Assembly (NCBI RefSeq): GCF_946479755.1
Contig: NZ_CAMLHC010000023.1
Location: forward strand, 1-64,000
Source of the DNA: an uncultured Chitinophaga sp.
GTDB lineage: Bacteria; Bacteroidota; Bacteroidia; Chitinophagales; Chitinophagaceae
Direction of reading: 5' to 3'
DNA length: 64,000 bases
Shown: piece after piece, positions 53,119 through 61,732 of the stretch
Position numbering within the stretch: the first letter of the stretch is position 1
Layout of the letters: every line of letters starts with the position of its first letter
Translations under genes and position numbers: made by a program
The notes under the pieces: model-generated
Told to the model about the DNA's origin: nothing
The model's input: the letters and a program-made list of their open reading frames with translations, nothing else
The model's database searches: none

Positions 53119-54134
53119 ATAAGCTTCAACGTTAGGTGAACAAGAAACCGGTCGTTATCCGTATTAACGGTCAGTGTATAATGATGTTGATATAACAATT
53201 CCAGCCTGGAGGTGACGTTGGCCAGCCCGATGCCTGAACTGTCGTCTTTGCTGATGTCCTGTACCGGGTCTACATGATTTTCGACAATAAAGGTAAGCAC
53301 ATCTTCGTGAACGGACAGTTGTATCCGGATGGCTGGCTTATCTCCCCCGGTACCGTGTTTAAAGGCGTTCTCCACAAAAGGGATCAGCAGCATGGGCTCT
53401 ATCAGGTAATGTTCCAAAGAAGCAGGATCGGGCATGTCACTGCGGATATCCACATCACTGCCGAAACGCAGCTGCTGCAGGGCAACGTAACTGTTGAGAT
53501 AGGTGACTTCCTTCTGCAGGGATACCTTGCCGCCGGTGTTGTACAACATATAGCGCATCAGTTCCGACAGCATGATAAGGGAAGTCTCCAGCTGGTCCGA
53601 CTTCTTCCGGGCCAGCGACACCATGTTGGTGAGTACGTTGAACAAAAAATGCGGGCTGATCTGCGACCGGAGAAACTTCAGTTCGGTAGATAATTGCTCG
53701 GCCTGCTTTTCTTTCTGCCGGCGTTCTTCGTATATGCGGTCCAGTATTTTACGATATAGCAGGCTGATCACCAGCACGGCGGTAGATGGCCCGAAAACGA
53801 CGCCGTAAGCCGCTTTGTTCCGCAGCAATTGCGGGAACCAGGCTGCCATGGCATAGTACTTCAGCTGAAAAGAAACAAACAGCAGCAACAAAGCGGCAGG
53901 AATATACAACCACCAGAAACGGCGGTTGAGCAGCCGCGGACACAGGTAAAAAGCATTGGCATAAAAAAGGCCCATATGGATCACGCCGGCGATGGTAAAA
54001 AAGACGCCGGGCAAGGGGCCAATACTATATTGGTTCTCCGGAGACGATACTATGTAAGGCAATAACAGCAGCATGCCCCAGATCAGCGCATGCAGTGCGA
54101 TATTGATATATTTGGATGTGAGGAATGCTTTCAT
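53115..54134 (-). CDS. LytS-like sensor histidine kinase
   Basis: 339 aa from the ATG at 54134 (MKAFLTSKYINIALHALIWG); a frame from 54206 adds 24 residues. The first 130 residues form four to five membrane helices. The His_kinase domain follows (QLSTELKFLRSQISPHFLFN, with phosphorylated H162), then the ATPase with LIEPMLLIPFVENAFKHG and the short G-box (SGIGLANVTSRLELLY). This is the typical partner of a LytTR regulator. No periplasmic sensing domain is evident, so the signal is probably sensed in the membrane. Confidence 0.93.
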   Translation of the reverse strand: MKAFLTSKYINIALHALIWGMLLLLPYIVSSPENQYSIGPLPGVFFTIAGVIHMGLFYANAFYLCPRLLNRRFWWLYIPAALLLLFVSFQLKYYAMAAWFPQLLRNKAAYGVVFGPSTAVLVISLLYRKILDRIYEERRQKEKQAEQLSTELKFLRSQISPHFLFNVLTNMVSLARKKSDQLETSLIMLSELMRYMLYNTGGKVSLQKEVTYLNSYVALQQLRFGSDVDIRSDMPDPASLEHYLIEPMLLIPFVENAFKHGTGGDKPAIRIQLSVHEDVLTFIVENHVDPVQDISKDDSSGIGLANVTSRLELLYQHHYTLTVNTDNDRFLVHLTLKLI

Positions 54135-54227
54135 GTACAATATAAATATACTGCAAAGCACGCTGCTCCCGGGCAGTTTATCCACGAAGAAGCGACAACA
54201 CGGCAAAATGCGCCGACAACACGGCTT

Positions 54228-55061
54228 CTAACGGTAAGAGATATAGGTTGTCTGTCCCGTTACACTGCCGCCGTTAGTCGTCATTTTTACCGGGTAACCA
54301 GCTGCATTATACTCGTAGGTATATTGCTGTACCAGCTCCACCATATTATCAAGCTTCATCTGCACCTTGATGACGTTGTTCGGAGAAACGCTGGTGGCAA
54401 AATGCTGTAACGCAGGCAACATAAAACCATACTTTTTGTACATGGCGTAAAAAGGACTGGGGTGATTGTCATACTGGAAGGTCATGACTGTTATCAGCTC
54501 AAACGGCGCTCCAGGCCTTGATATAGGGTTAGGCTGACTCGCTACTATCTTAATAACATTCCCTTTTCCGTCATATTCATACTTGAGGGAGGTGTAAAAA
54601 GCGGTGTTCCATTGCCCGGGCATAAAGGAAACGGAATTTAAATAACCGGAAGACAGGTTATAATCATAACTACTGAGGACGGTACCGCTGGAGAACCGCT
54701 CATCTTTAATGCTGCCATCCAGCCCTTTGGCATAGATGTACAGTGAGTCGGCGACGCTGCCCGCGCATAGACCGTTCACCCACATAAACCTGGTTTTGTA
54801 AACATACCCGGTAATCAGGTTGTTCAGTGTATCCCGATGCGCAATACGGCTACCCACAATACGGCCTTTATCATCATAGGTAAATTTTTCATTGCCCATC
54901 GCTACCAGCCGGTCACCCTCGTAGATAAAGGCAGGGACATTGGAGATAGCCGCTATTTTAACATCGTTGTAATTGTATGACGGGTCCTTACCGGTATTAT
55001 CTTTACGGCAGGCGGCCAAAGCCAGCACTACCAGGCACAGTACAGTAACAGATGGTTTCAT
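54228..55061 (-). CDS. Lipoprotein of unknown function, RHS-like repeat pattern
   Basis: 277 aa from the ATG at 55061 (MKPSVTVLCLVVLALAAC, lipobox LAAC, Cys at 18). A GTG two codons earlier is possible. The body has short repeats of the type Y-x-Y-[DN]-x-x-G (EKFTYDDKGRIVGS, LKYEYDGKGNVIKI, YTYEYNAAGYPVKM), which resemble the RHS/YD pattern of DUF4595-like Bacteroidota lipoproteins. Function unknown. Followed by the two-component genes on the same strand at a distance of 94 bp. Confidence 0.8.
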   Translation of the reverse strand: MKPSVTVLCLVVLALAACRKDNTGKDPSYNYNDVKIAAISNVPAFIYEGDRLVAMGNEKFTYDDKGRIVGSRIAHRDTLNNLITGYVYKTRFMWVNGLCAGSVADSLYIYAKGLDGSIKDERFSSGTVLSSYDYNLSSGYLNSVSFMPGQWNTAFYTSLKYEYDGKGNVIKIVASQPNPISRPGAPFELITVMTFQYDNHPSPFYAMYKKYGFMLPALQHFATSVSPNNVIKVQMKLDNMVELVQQYTYEYNAAGYPVKMTTNGGSVTGQTTYISYR

Positions 55062-55106
55062 ATGCACAGGTTTCGTTTAGGTCTCTGTAAGATAAAAATT
55101 CTTCCG

Positions 55107-55940
55107 TCAGCGTTCTGAATAATTTTGCAGTTTCTGCTTCTCTTCGGCAGACAGGCTGTTGATACCCTTCCGGTGGATCTTGTCCAATATGGCGTCTATC
55201 TCCTGTTGCTGTACAGCCCTTTGTTGATTGTAACGGTCCTCTATATCCAGGTAACGTTGCGGACCAGGGGTGTTACCGGTCAGCACAATATGCGGTTTCC
55301 GGACCAGCAGGTACATAAACACGATGCAAGGCAGCACCACCGCCAGCACCGGCAGGTAATGCTGTTTTACCGCCTGCGGCTCCAGGCACACGGCAAAGAG
55401 CAACCCGATAAAAGCGCCGCCGAGGTGCGCCTCGTGCCCGATATTGTCATTATTGTTCCTGATCCGGAAGATAGTAAACAACATATACAACACACCGTAT
55501 ATCCATGCAGGTATGTACAATGGAATACCGAAGAAGCCTATCTCCATGCCGGGGAACAGGGCTATGCAGGCGAAAATGATACCGCATACGGCTCCGGATG
55601 CGCCGACTGCGCTGTAATCACCATGCTGCCGGTGAATGAACAGGGACAACAGGTTGCCCCCTACCAGGCTGCTCAGATAGATGATGACAAAGTTTTTAAT
55701 ACCCAGCACCGCTTCCACGTCAGCGCTGAAAAAGCAAAGCGAAATCATGTTAAAAAGCAGGTGGGTCCATCCTACATGCAGGAAGCCGGAAGAGATCAGC
55801 CGGTAGTATTCTTTGTGGACCAGTATTTCATCCACAATAAAAGCGTATTTGTAATAAAAACCAGTGTCTTTAAACCCCTTGTAAGACACCACAAGGTTCA
55901 GGATAACGATTACCAGGGCAACAACGCCGATTTCTGTCAT
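55107..55940 (-). CDS. Rhomboid family intramembrane serine protease
   Basis: 277 aa, about seven membrane helices. Catalytic Ser115 lies in GASGAVCG and His172 in GHEAHLGGA; the N-terminal motif HVGWTHLLFNMISLCFF is also present. It cleaves membrane proteins near the bilayer surface. A soluble C-terminal tail (about 235-277) ends in AVQQQEIDAILDKIHRKGINSLSAEEKQKLQ, the small helical DUF6576-like extension seen in Bacteroidota rhomboids. Monocistronic on the minus strand. Confidence 0.92.
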   Translation of the reverse strand: MTEIGVVALVIVILNLVVSYKGFKDTGFYYKYAFIVDEILVHKEYYRLISSGFLHVGWTHLLFNMISLCFFSADVEAVLGIKNFVIIYLSSLVGGNLLSLFIHRQHGDYSAVGASGAVCGIIFACIALFPGMEIGFFGIPLYIPAWIYGVLYMLFTIFRIRNNNDNIGHEAHLGGAFIGLLFAVCLEPQAVKQHYLPVLAVVLPCIVFMYLLVRKPHIVLTGNTPGPQRYLDIEDRYNQQRAVQQQEIDAILDKIHRKGINSLSAEEKQKLQNYSER

Positions 55941-55976
55941 GGCTATAGGACGTTTAGGGTACAGGATGTAAATGTG

Positions 55977-56008
55977 AACGGCAGCCTGAGATACCCCAGG
56001 CTGCCGTT
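55977..56008. terminator. Hairpin after the SusD-like gene
   Basis: AACGGCAGCCTG and CAGGCTGCCGTT form a perfect 12-bp stem with an 8-nt loop (GAGATACC region). It follows the SusD-like stop by 20 bp. No U-tract on the minus strand. Confidence 0.7.
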
Positions 56009-56027
56009 AGTAAAGATAAAAAACTTA

Positions 56028-57344
56028 TTAAAAAGTTGGATCGGCCGGCGTATTGGGATTGTCATTCCTTTCCACAAAAGGATAAGGGAAATAATTCCGT
56101 TTCCTTTCACTCGTCGGACGGGCAAAACGACGCTGATCTTCTATCTCCTGCCCGGACATAAACATCTCGATGCGGCGGTGCTTATAAATCTGCGTCAGCA
56201 GGTCGGGTATGGTGGCTACTGCCACCGGCGGCAGGTTAGCGCCTACTCCAAAAGGATCATCCGCAGGCTTTTTGGTCACTACCTTGTTCAGCTCCACCAG
56301 CCCTTCCGCCAGCCTGTTGGTACGGGCATAACATTCCGCTTTGACCAGCGTTATCTCCCCGGGCAAAAAGATAGGAATGGGCTGTATATTGGATTTAAAG
56401 AAACCGCTCATGACAAATTTCAACCCCGTTGCCTGCCTTGTCATGTAGAAGGGTATTCTCGCATCTGTGGGAGTGGGCTCCAGTGCTACTGGCAGCCCCA
56501 TCGTGGAATCCACCACCTGGTAGATGTTGCTGGTGGAAGATACGAGGGTAAAAATGGGATTGGCCACCTGTGGATTGAAATTAAAGGTGCTGATACCAGC
56601 CGGCGTAAGGTCCACCTTATTGGCGGCATCCAGTGCAGCGGCATAGTCGCCGGCATATAACGCGTAACGGGCTTTGAGCGCGTACAGCGTATTGATGATA
56701 TTCACTCCTTTGGGCAGGAACGGCGTGATAGAGGCGCTGATCGGATTAGCCGCAATGGCGTTCAACGCATTGTCGATAGTACGTACCGCCCGCACGTAAC
56801 CTTGTTTTCCCGGGATAAAGTGCACATCGTTGCTTACTGCATCTGGTTTACCAATGGTGTCAGGGACCTGCTCCCAGAAATTTGCCTGCACGCCCAGCGC
56901 CAGCGCTTTGAAAATGGAAGTATAAGCTATCAGGCCGCTGGCGTAACCTTTGTCTGTCACCACGGTATTGGTGGCGCGCAGTACATTTTCCGCGTCAAAG
57001 AGTATCTTATTGGAGTATCCCCACATACCGGTCACGATCACATTGTTGTTCAACACCGTATTGCCACCGGTACCCAGCTGTCCTTCATCGGCATTACCCG
57101 GATTGGTGACAAAGGTCTCCCCGCTCAACAGGCTGCCGGCTGTAGTCGAGGTATAAATCAGCCCTGTCCTGTCTTTGGCATAATTAGCCTGCAGGCCTAC
57201 GGCCGCATCGGTGATAGCCTGGGGCGAGCTGTACGCCTGGTCCTGCGAAGGTCCGGAAGGGTCCTGGTAATCTTTTTTACAGGCCGCCGCAGACAACAGG
57301 AACGTGGCCATCGTCATGTATGTATAGAAAGTAGTTCGTTTCAT
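56028..57344 (-). CDS. SusD/RagB family nutrient-binding lipoprotein
   Basis: 438 aa from the ATG at 57344 (MKRTTFYTYMTMATFLLSAAAC, Cys at 22 followed by KKD). An earlier ATG at 57362 overlaps the SusC stop (TAATG) and is also possible through coupling. It has the SusD helical pattern: ITDAAVGLQANY, FDAENVLRAT, IFKALALGVQANFWEQVP, ALKARYALYAGDYAAALDAANKV, EITLVKAECYARTNRLAEGLVELNKV and IYKHRRIEMFMSGQEIEDQRRF. It should cap the SusC barrel and bind the imported glycan or peptide. Confidence 0.93.
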   Translation of the reverse strand: MKRTTFYTYMTMATFLLSAAACKKDYQDPSGPSQDQAYSSPQAITDAAVGLQANYAKDRTGLIYTSTTAGSLLSGETFVTNPGNADEGQLGTGGNTVLNNNVIVTGMWGYSNKILFDAENVLRATNTVVTDKGYASGLIAYTSIFKALALGVQANFWEQVPDTIGKPDAVSNDVHFIPGKQGYVRAVRTIDNALNAIAANPISASITPFLPKGVNIINTLYALKARYALYAGDYAAALDAANKVDLTPAGISTFNFNPQVANPIFTLVSSTSNIYQVVDSTMGLPVALEPTPTDARIPFYMTRQATGLKFVMSGFFKSNIQPIPIFLPGEITLVKAECYARTNRLAEGLVELNKVVTKKPADDPFGVGANLPPVAVATIPDLLTQIYKHRRIEMFMSGQEIEDQRRFARPTSERKRNYFPYPFVERNDNPNTPADPTF

Positions 57345-57361
57345 GGTTTGTCTTTTTAGCA

Positions 57362-60300
57362 TTAGAATTTAGCGCGGACGGTCAGATTGTAAGAGCGTGG
57401 AACAGGTACGGCGCCGAAGTCAATGCCCCGTAAAAGCGTGCTTTGCCCGGCGGCGTTCACTTCGGGATCATATCCCTTGTAGTTGTCCCATGAGATGAGG
57501 TTACGGCCACCCAGGCTAACGGTCAGGCTGTTCAACCCTTTGAATACCTTTCCGAAATCATAGCTGAGCGCCACTTCCCTTAGTTTCACGAAGCTGCCGT
57601 CGTCGATCCTGAACTCCTGGATGTTATACACACCGGCGATCCAGCCTCTGGGCAGCTGGCCTAGGTCTTCCTGTTCGGCAATCTTACCATTGTCAACACC
57701 CTGGCGGGTCCTGAAGTCGGCATTAAAAACATCCACGCCCTGTACGGCGTCCAATTGTATATGCAGGCCGAGTTTTTTGTATTGCAGATCAGTGGTGAAA
57801 GTACCAGTCCAGTCGGGGTTAGGATCACCGATTTTCCTGTTGAGTGCCGGGGCGGATGCCAGCGGCAGTCCGGTAGCAGGATCACGCTGCTCCTGGTAGT
57901 CGAACGGTCCTTTCTGTGTACCTCTTTCTGTAACAGGAATGCCTGCGGGCGTAGTGAGGATATTGCCATTGGCATCGCGGGCATAGAAGGTACCGTAGAA
58001 GAAACCGATAGGATAACCGGCGGCGATAGCCACAGGCGCACCCCCCACCGTATTCAACAGCACCAGCGACTGCCCGATATCTATCGCTTCGTTGCGGTTA
58101 CGGTTGAAGATGGCGGTCAGGCTCCAGGAGAAGTCCTTCGTTTTTACCGGTATGGCGTTGAGCACCACTTCTATACCATTGTTCCGCAATGAACCAATAT
58201 TGCTTCGCATAAAGTTGTAGCCGTTGGTAGGTGCCACTGCACGGTCAATCAGCAGGTCCTCCACTTTTTTACGGTAGTAGTTCACACTCAGCCCGATACG
58301 GTCATCCAGGAAAGACAGGTCGGTACCAAACTCCAGCTCCTTCTGTTTCTCAGGCCTTACATCAGGATCGGTGTAAGTGAGTTGTCCCTGAAACCCGGAG
58401 GCGCCTACAAAGGCGTTGGCAAGGTAGGTATTATAGCGGGCGTATGGAGGAATACCGGTCAGGTTACCGGATTCGCCATAGGCAGCACGTAGCTTGAACA
58501 ATGTCCACCATTTAGCTACGGAAGATTTAGCCCAGAAATCGGTACCGGACAATACGTAGCTGCCGCTCAGCTTAGTATACAGCTGGTTACGTTCGTTTTT
58601 ACCGAATACAGAAGAACCGTCCACACGCAGTGCGCCGGTCAGAAACAGCTGGTTACGGTATTTGAAGTTTTGCTGGATATATTCACCCGAGATAGAGAAC
58701 TCAGAGCGCTGGTCTGCCCCGGGAATAGCTGTAGTGGCTTTATCGGCCGTTTGCACGAAAGGCGGCATGCCCCGTCCCTGTTGCAGGGAATAGTGTTGCC
58801 GCTGATATTGCACGGAGTATCCCACCTGCGTTACAGACTCCAGGTTGTCACTGATACGGGCGTTGTAAGTGGCGTTTGCATCATGGTTGATCAGGAAAGA
58901 AGTATTGGTACCGGCGCTGGCGTAGCCGTTCTGTGCGGGATCGAGTGATGTACCGCCCCCGTAGAAGCCGGTACTTACGTTATAAGCGTAGGGCGGAACG
59001 AAAGTAGTACCGTCCTGGTAGTAGTTGTCGATACCTACATGGTAGTCCAGTGTCAGGTTTTTAGTAGGGGTAGCCTTCAGCCCCAAACCGGCGATCACGC
59101 GGCCTACCTGCTGTTGCTGACGGAAATCTTCAATGATGGACACCGGGTTCACACGGCCCAGGTTACCTACTTTCATCAGGTTGCCCAGGGCATCCCTTTG
59201 CTGTATGTCATAGTAGTTACCCAGAATAGTCACTGAGTTCATCGGCGAGTAGAAAGTATTACCATCAGGTTTTTCTTTCGACTTACTGTAAACGTAGTTG
59301 ACCGTCGCGTTCATGGTGAGCCATTTGGTCACCTCCTGGTCGAGGTTCACCCGGAAGCTGAAGCGGTTGAAATCCGTATTCTTGATGATACCCTGGTTAT
59401 AGAAGTAGCTTGCAGAAGCGTAGTATTTGGTTTTATCTTTTCCTCCGGCAATAGACACGTTATTGTCGGTACCTACCCCGGTACGGAAAATATAATCCTG
59501 GTAGTCATACCGCTGCACCGGGAATTTACTTACCACCGCCGGTGTCAGGATGTTCTGGGTGGAATCGTTCGGATTCCCGCCAAACTTGGTAGGAGCGCGG
59601 TTAACATCCAGTTTTTTACGCAGTTCGTTGATGGAGATGCCGGTGGAGAAGTTGATCACCGGAGCGCCGGTGCTGCCTCTTTTAGTGAAGATCTGCACTA
59701 CGCCGGCATTGGCGCGCGAACCGTAGATAGCGGCGGCAGCGGCGCCATTCAGCACTTCCACGCGTTCTATATCGTCGGGGTTGATATCGGCCATACGGTT
59801 CTGGCCAACGTTACCAACGAAGTTATTACCACCCTGGGTACTGGCGCCGTAGTTAGGATCGGCGTTGGTAACACGGGTGGAGGAGTTATCGACGATCACA
59901 CCATCTACGATGTACAGTGGTTCAGTAGAACCGCCGATAGTACTGATACCTCTCAGTTTGACAGAGATACCGCCGGAAGGATCGCCCGAATTCTGGGTGA
60001 TCTGCGCGCCGGCCGTTTTACCCTGCAAAGCGGCCAGCACGTTGCCGGTGGCGCCTTTGGTCAGATCTTCCGCTTTCACGGAACTGATGTAGCTGCCCAG
60101 CTGGCGGCGGGTAGTACCTTGGGAAGTACCCGTTACCACGATCTCATCCAGTTTGGATACCGAAACACCCATGGTCACATCCCGGGTGATATTGGCGGTA
60201 CCGATCGTGATAGGTATTTCCTGGGAGGTAAAACCGACACCGGTGAAGGCAAGCACATAGCTGCCGGCCGGCACGTTGGCTGTAAAGCTGTAAAGCCCGT

Positions 60301-60493
60301 CCACAGTGGTATTGGCGCCGACTTTACTGTTTTTGAGCGTAACGGTAATTCCAGGTAAAGGGGTTCCGGTTTCGTCTGTTACCTTACCGGATATTTTCAC
60401 CTGCGCACTGACGGTGGCTGCCAGGCAGGTCATCAACAGTAAAAGCAGCACACGGCCACCTCCTGTCAATCGCATAAATACACGCGTGATCAT
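57362..60493 (-). CDS. SusC/RagA family TonB-linked outer-membrane protein
   Basis: 1043 aa. Signal peptide ending VSAQ (about 30; an ATG six codons inside is an alternative start). The carboxypeptidase-regulatory domain follows (ISGKVTDETGTPLPGITVTLKN). The plug has LDEIVVTGTSQGTTRRQLG, NVLAALQGKTAGAQITQNSGDPSGG, VKLRGISTIGGSTEPLYIVDGVIVD and INPDDIERVEVLNGAAAAAIYGSRANAGVVQIFTKRG, all SusC marks. The barrel ends SYNLTVRAKF. It pairs with the SusD gene (overlap of 1 bp) and forms an importer whose substrate is not known. Confidence 0.95.
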   Translation of the reverse strand: MITRVFMRLTGGGRVLLLLLMTCLAATVSAQVKISGKVTDETGTPLPGITVTLKNSKVGANTTVDGLYSFTANVPAGSYVLAFTGVGFTSQEIPITIGTANITRDVTMGVSVSKLDEIVVTGTSQGTTRRQLGSYISSVKAEDLTKGATGNVLAALQGKTAGAQITQNSGDPSGGISVKLRGISTIGGSTEPLYIVDGVIVDNSSTRVTNADPNYGASTQGGNNFVGNVGQNRMADINPDDIERVEVLNGAAAAAIYGSRANAGVVQIFTKRGSTGAPVINFSTGISINELRKKLDVNRAPTKFGGNPNDSTQNILTPAVVSKFPVQRYDYQDYIFRTGVGTDNNVSIAGGKDKTKYYASASYFYNQGIIKNTDFNRFSFRVNLDQEVTKWLTMNATVNYVYSKSKEKPDGNTFYSPMNSVTILGNYYDIQQRDALGNLMKVGNLGRVNPVSIIEDFRQQQQVGRVIAGLGLKATPTKNLTLDYHVGIDNYYQDGTTFVPPYAYNVSTGFYGGGTSLDPAQNGYASAGTNTSFLINHDANATYNARISDNLESVTQVGYSVQYQRQHYSLQQGRGMPPFVQTADKATTAIPGADQRSEFSISGEYIQQNFKYRNQLFLTGALRVDGSSVFGKNERNQLYTKLSGSYVLSGTDFWAKSSVAKWWTLFKLRAAYGESGNLTGIPPYARYNTYLANAFVGASGFQGQLTYTDPDVRPEKQKELEFGTDLSFLDDRIGLSVNYYRKKVEDLLIDRAVAPTNGYNFMRSNIGSLRNNGIEVVLNAIPVKTKDFSWSLTAIFNRNRNEAIDIGQSLVLLNTVGGAPVAIAAGYPIGFFYGTFYARDANGNILTTPAGIPVTERGTQKGPFDYQEQRDPATGLPLASAPALNRKIGDPNPDWTGTFTTDLQYKKLGLHIQLDAVQGVDVFNADFRTRQGVDNGKIAEQEDLGQLPRGWIAGVYNIQEFRIDDGSFVKLREVALSYDFGKVFKGLNSLTVSLGGRNLISWDNYKGYDPEVNAAGQSTLLRGIDFGAVPVPRSYNLTVRAKF

Positions 60494-60750
60494 AAGTGAT
60501 TTTTAAATGTTGGTTACTGTTGTTGGAAGCCCTTAAAACAGTCGCATAACAACTGTTGAATGGTTGATTGCCTTATTGAATCCTCTTATTGTGCCTGTTG
60601 AAAAATTAAGACCGGAACGGTGTCATACTACCTGCACCGGCCATTCCCGAAATTTGTTTTTCACATCGGTCCCTTCACACTGTTGTCCTGTAAAACAGCC
60701 CGGGTGGACTATTTGTTGATGAACGTGTTAATTAATAATAGATATGATAC

Positions 60751-61497
60751 TTATAAAATCCTGATCCCTTTACTACTGTATGGCTGCAACTTCTTCGATT
60801 TTGGTGGCAGCTCGGTGATTAATATATCGATGTCTTCTACATTACATACTTTCAGGTGCTCTGCGGTGTTCACCTTCTCTGATATACACATGGCGACCAC
60901 CTTTCTGGCCGTGGCGGCCATGGCCTTTTTTACCTGCACCACTTCCCAGTCGTTGTCCGTAAGCCCCGCCTGCACATCAATGGCGTTGACACCCAGGAAA
61001 CACAGGTCAGCCCGGATATCCCTTATCTTGGCGATCGCTTCCCCGCCAACGGTGATCTTCGAATTTTTAGCCAGCTTGTCACCGATCACGATAACTTCTA
61101 TATTGGGATGATTGGCATATTCAAACGCTGCCGGTAAACTCACCGTGATAAAAGTGGCCCGCAGCTCCGGCGGTAATATCCGCGCCAGCTGCAGAATAGT
61201 GGTGCCACCGGTGGTCAGTACGAACATGCCGTCATGGATCAGCTCTACCGCCTTCTGTGCAATGATGCGTTTCTCTTCTATGGCATATACATCCTGCGCT
61301 ACCGCCCCCTGGTGAAATGAGTTGGACAACCCGCCACCATGTACCTTGAGGATTTTCCCTTCCTGTGCCAGCGCCGCCAGGTCCCGGCGGATCGTGTCCT
61401 CCGAAACCCCCATCTGCTCGCTCAGATGCGACGACAATACCTTGTTATGTAGGTTGACCTGGTGTAAGATATATGCCTGACGTTCCTTTTTCAGCAT
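60751..61497 (-). CDS. DeoR/GlpR family transcriptional regulator
   Basis: 248 aa. N-terminal winged HTH (ILHQVNLHNKVLSSHLSEQMGVSEDTIRRDLAALAQEGKILKVHGGG), then a sugar-phosphate sensor domain with VLTTGGTTILQLARILPP, ADLCFLGVNAIDVQAGLTDNDWEVVQVKKAM and VNTAEHLKVC. Such regulators respond to phosphorylated sugars and usually repress a nearby sugar pathway. It lies between the SusC/SusD pair and the FAD oxidoreductase on the same strand. A palindrome overlaps its own promoter, consistent with autoregulation. Confidence 0.93.
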   Translation of the reverse strand: MLKKERQAYILHQVNLHNKVLSSHLSEQMGVSEDTIRRDLAALAQEGKILKVHGGGLSNSFHQGAVAQDVYAIEEKRIIAQKAVELIHDGMFVLTTGGTTILQLARILPPELRATFITVSLPAAFEYANHPNIEVIVIGDKLAKNSKITVGGEAIAKIRDIRADLCFLGVNAIDVQAGLTDNDWEVVQVKKAMAATARKVVAMCISEKVNTAEHLKVCNVEDIDILITELPPKSKKLQPYSSKGIRIL

Positions 61498-61543
61498 AGG
61501 AAGTTTTATTCTGCTTTAAATTCGGCAAAAAAACGCATTCAAA

Positions 61544-61551
61544 CAAATATA
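61544..61551 (-). promoter_or_regulatory. Candidate -7 element (TATATTTG) of the DeoR-type gene
   Basis: TATATTTG on the minus strand fits TAnnTTTG and is 46 bp ahead of the ATG. The ATGCAG repeats at 61555-61580 cover the region where the -33 element should be. Confidence 0.5.
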
Positions 61552-61554
61552 AAA

Positions 61555-61580
61555 ATGCAGTTTCATGCAGATTTCTGCAT
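61555..61580. promoter_or_regulatory. Candidate operator: ATGCAG repeats
   Basis: ATGCAG (61555-61560) is followed by ATGCAG-ATTT-CTGCAT (61565-61580), a perfect 6-bp inverted repeat with a 4-bp spacer. It is directly upstream of a -7 element and so could be the site of the DeoR-family protein encoded next to it. Confidence 0.5.
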
Positions 61581-61661
61581 AAAACGTCCGGCTACCGCAT
61601 AATATTTCCTTTTAAAAATATTTTTTCGGGAGATGACTGCCTGCTACTGAAGACCATTTGC

Positions 61662-61693
61662 CAAAAAAAAGACCGCCTGGTTTTACCAGGCGG
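61662..61693 (-). terminator. Terminator of the FAD oxidoreductase gene
   Basis: CCGCCTGGT and ACCAGGCGG form a 9-bp stem (61673-61693), followed on the minus strand by CTTTTTTTT (61671-61663). It ends the transcript coming from 63718 and isolates the DeoR-type gene. Confidence 0.88.
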
Positions 61694-61732
61694 CCATCTT
61701 CCTAAAACACTATAATAAAATATCAAAATAAA

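Noticed and set aside
55125..56660. 511-codon plus-strand frame across the rhomboid and SusD-like genes
   Set aside because: It spans two clear minus-strand genes and the hairpin between them. The translated protein is rich in His, Gln and Arg as expected for an antisense shadow.
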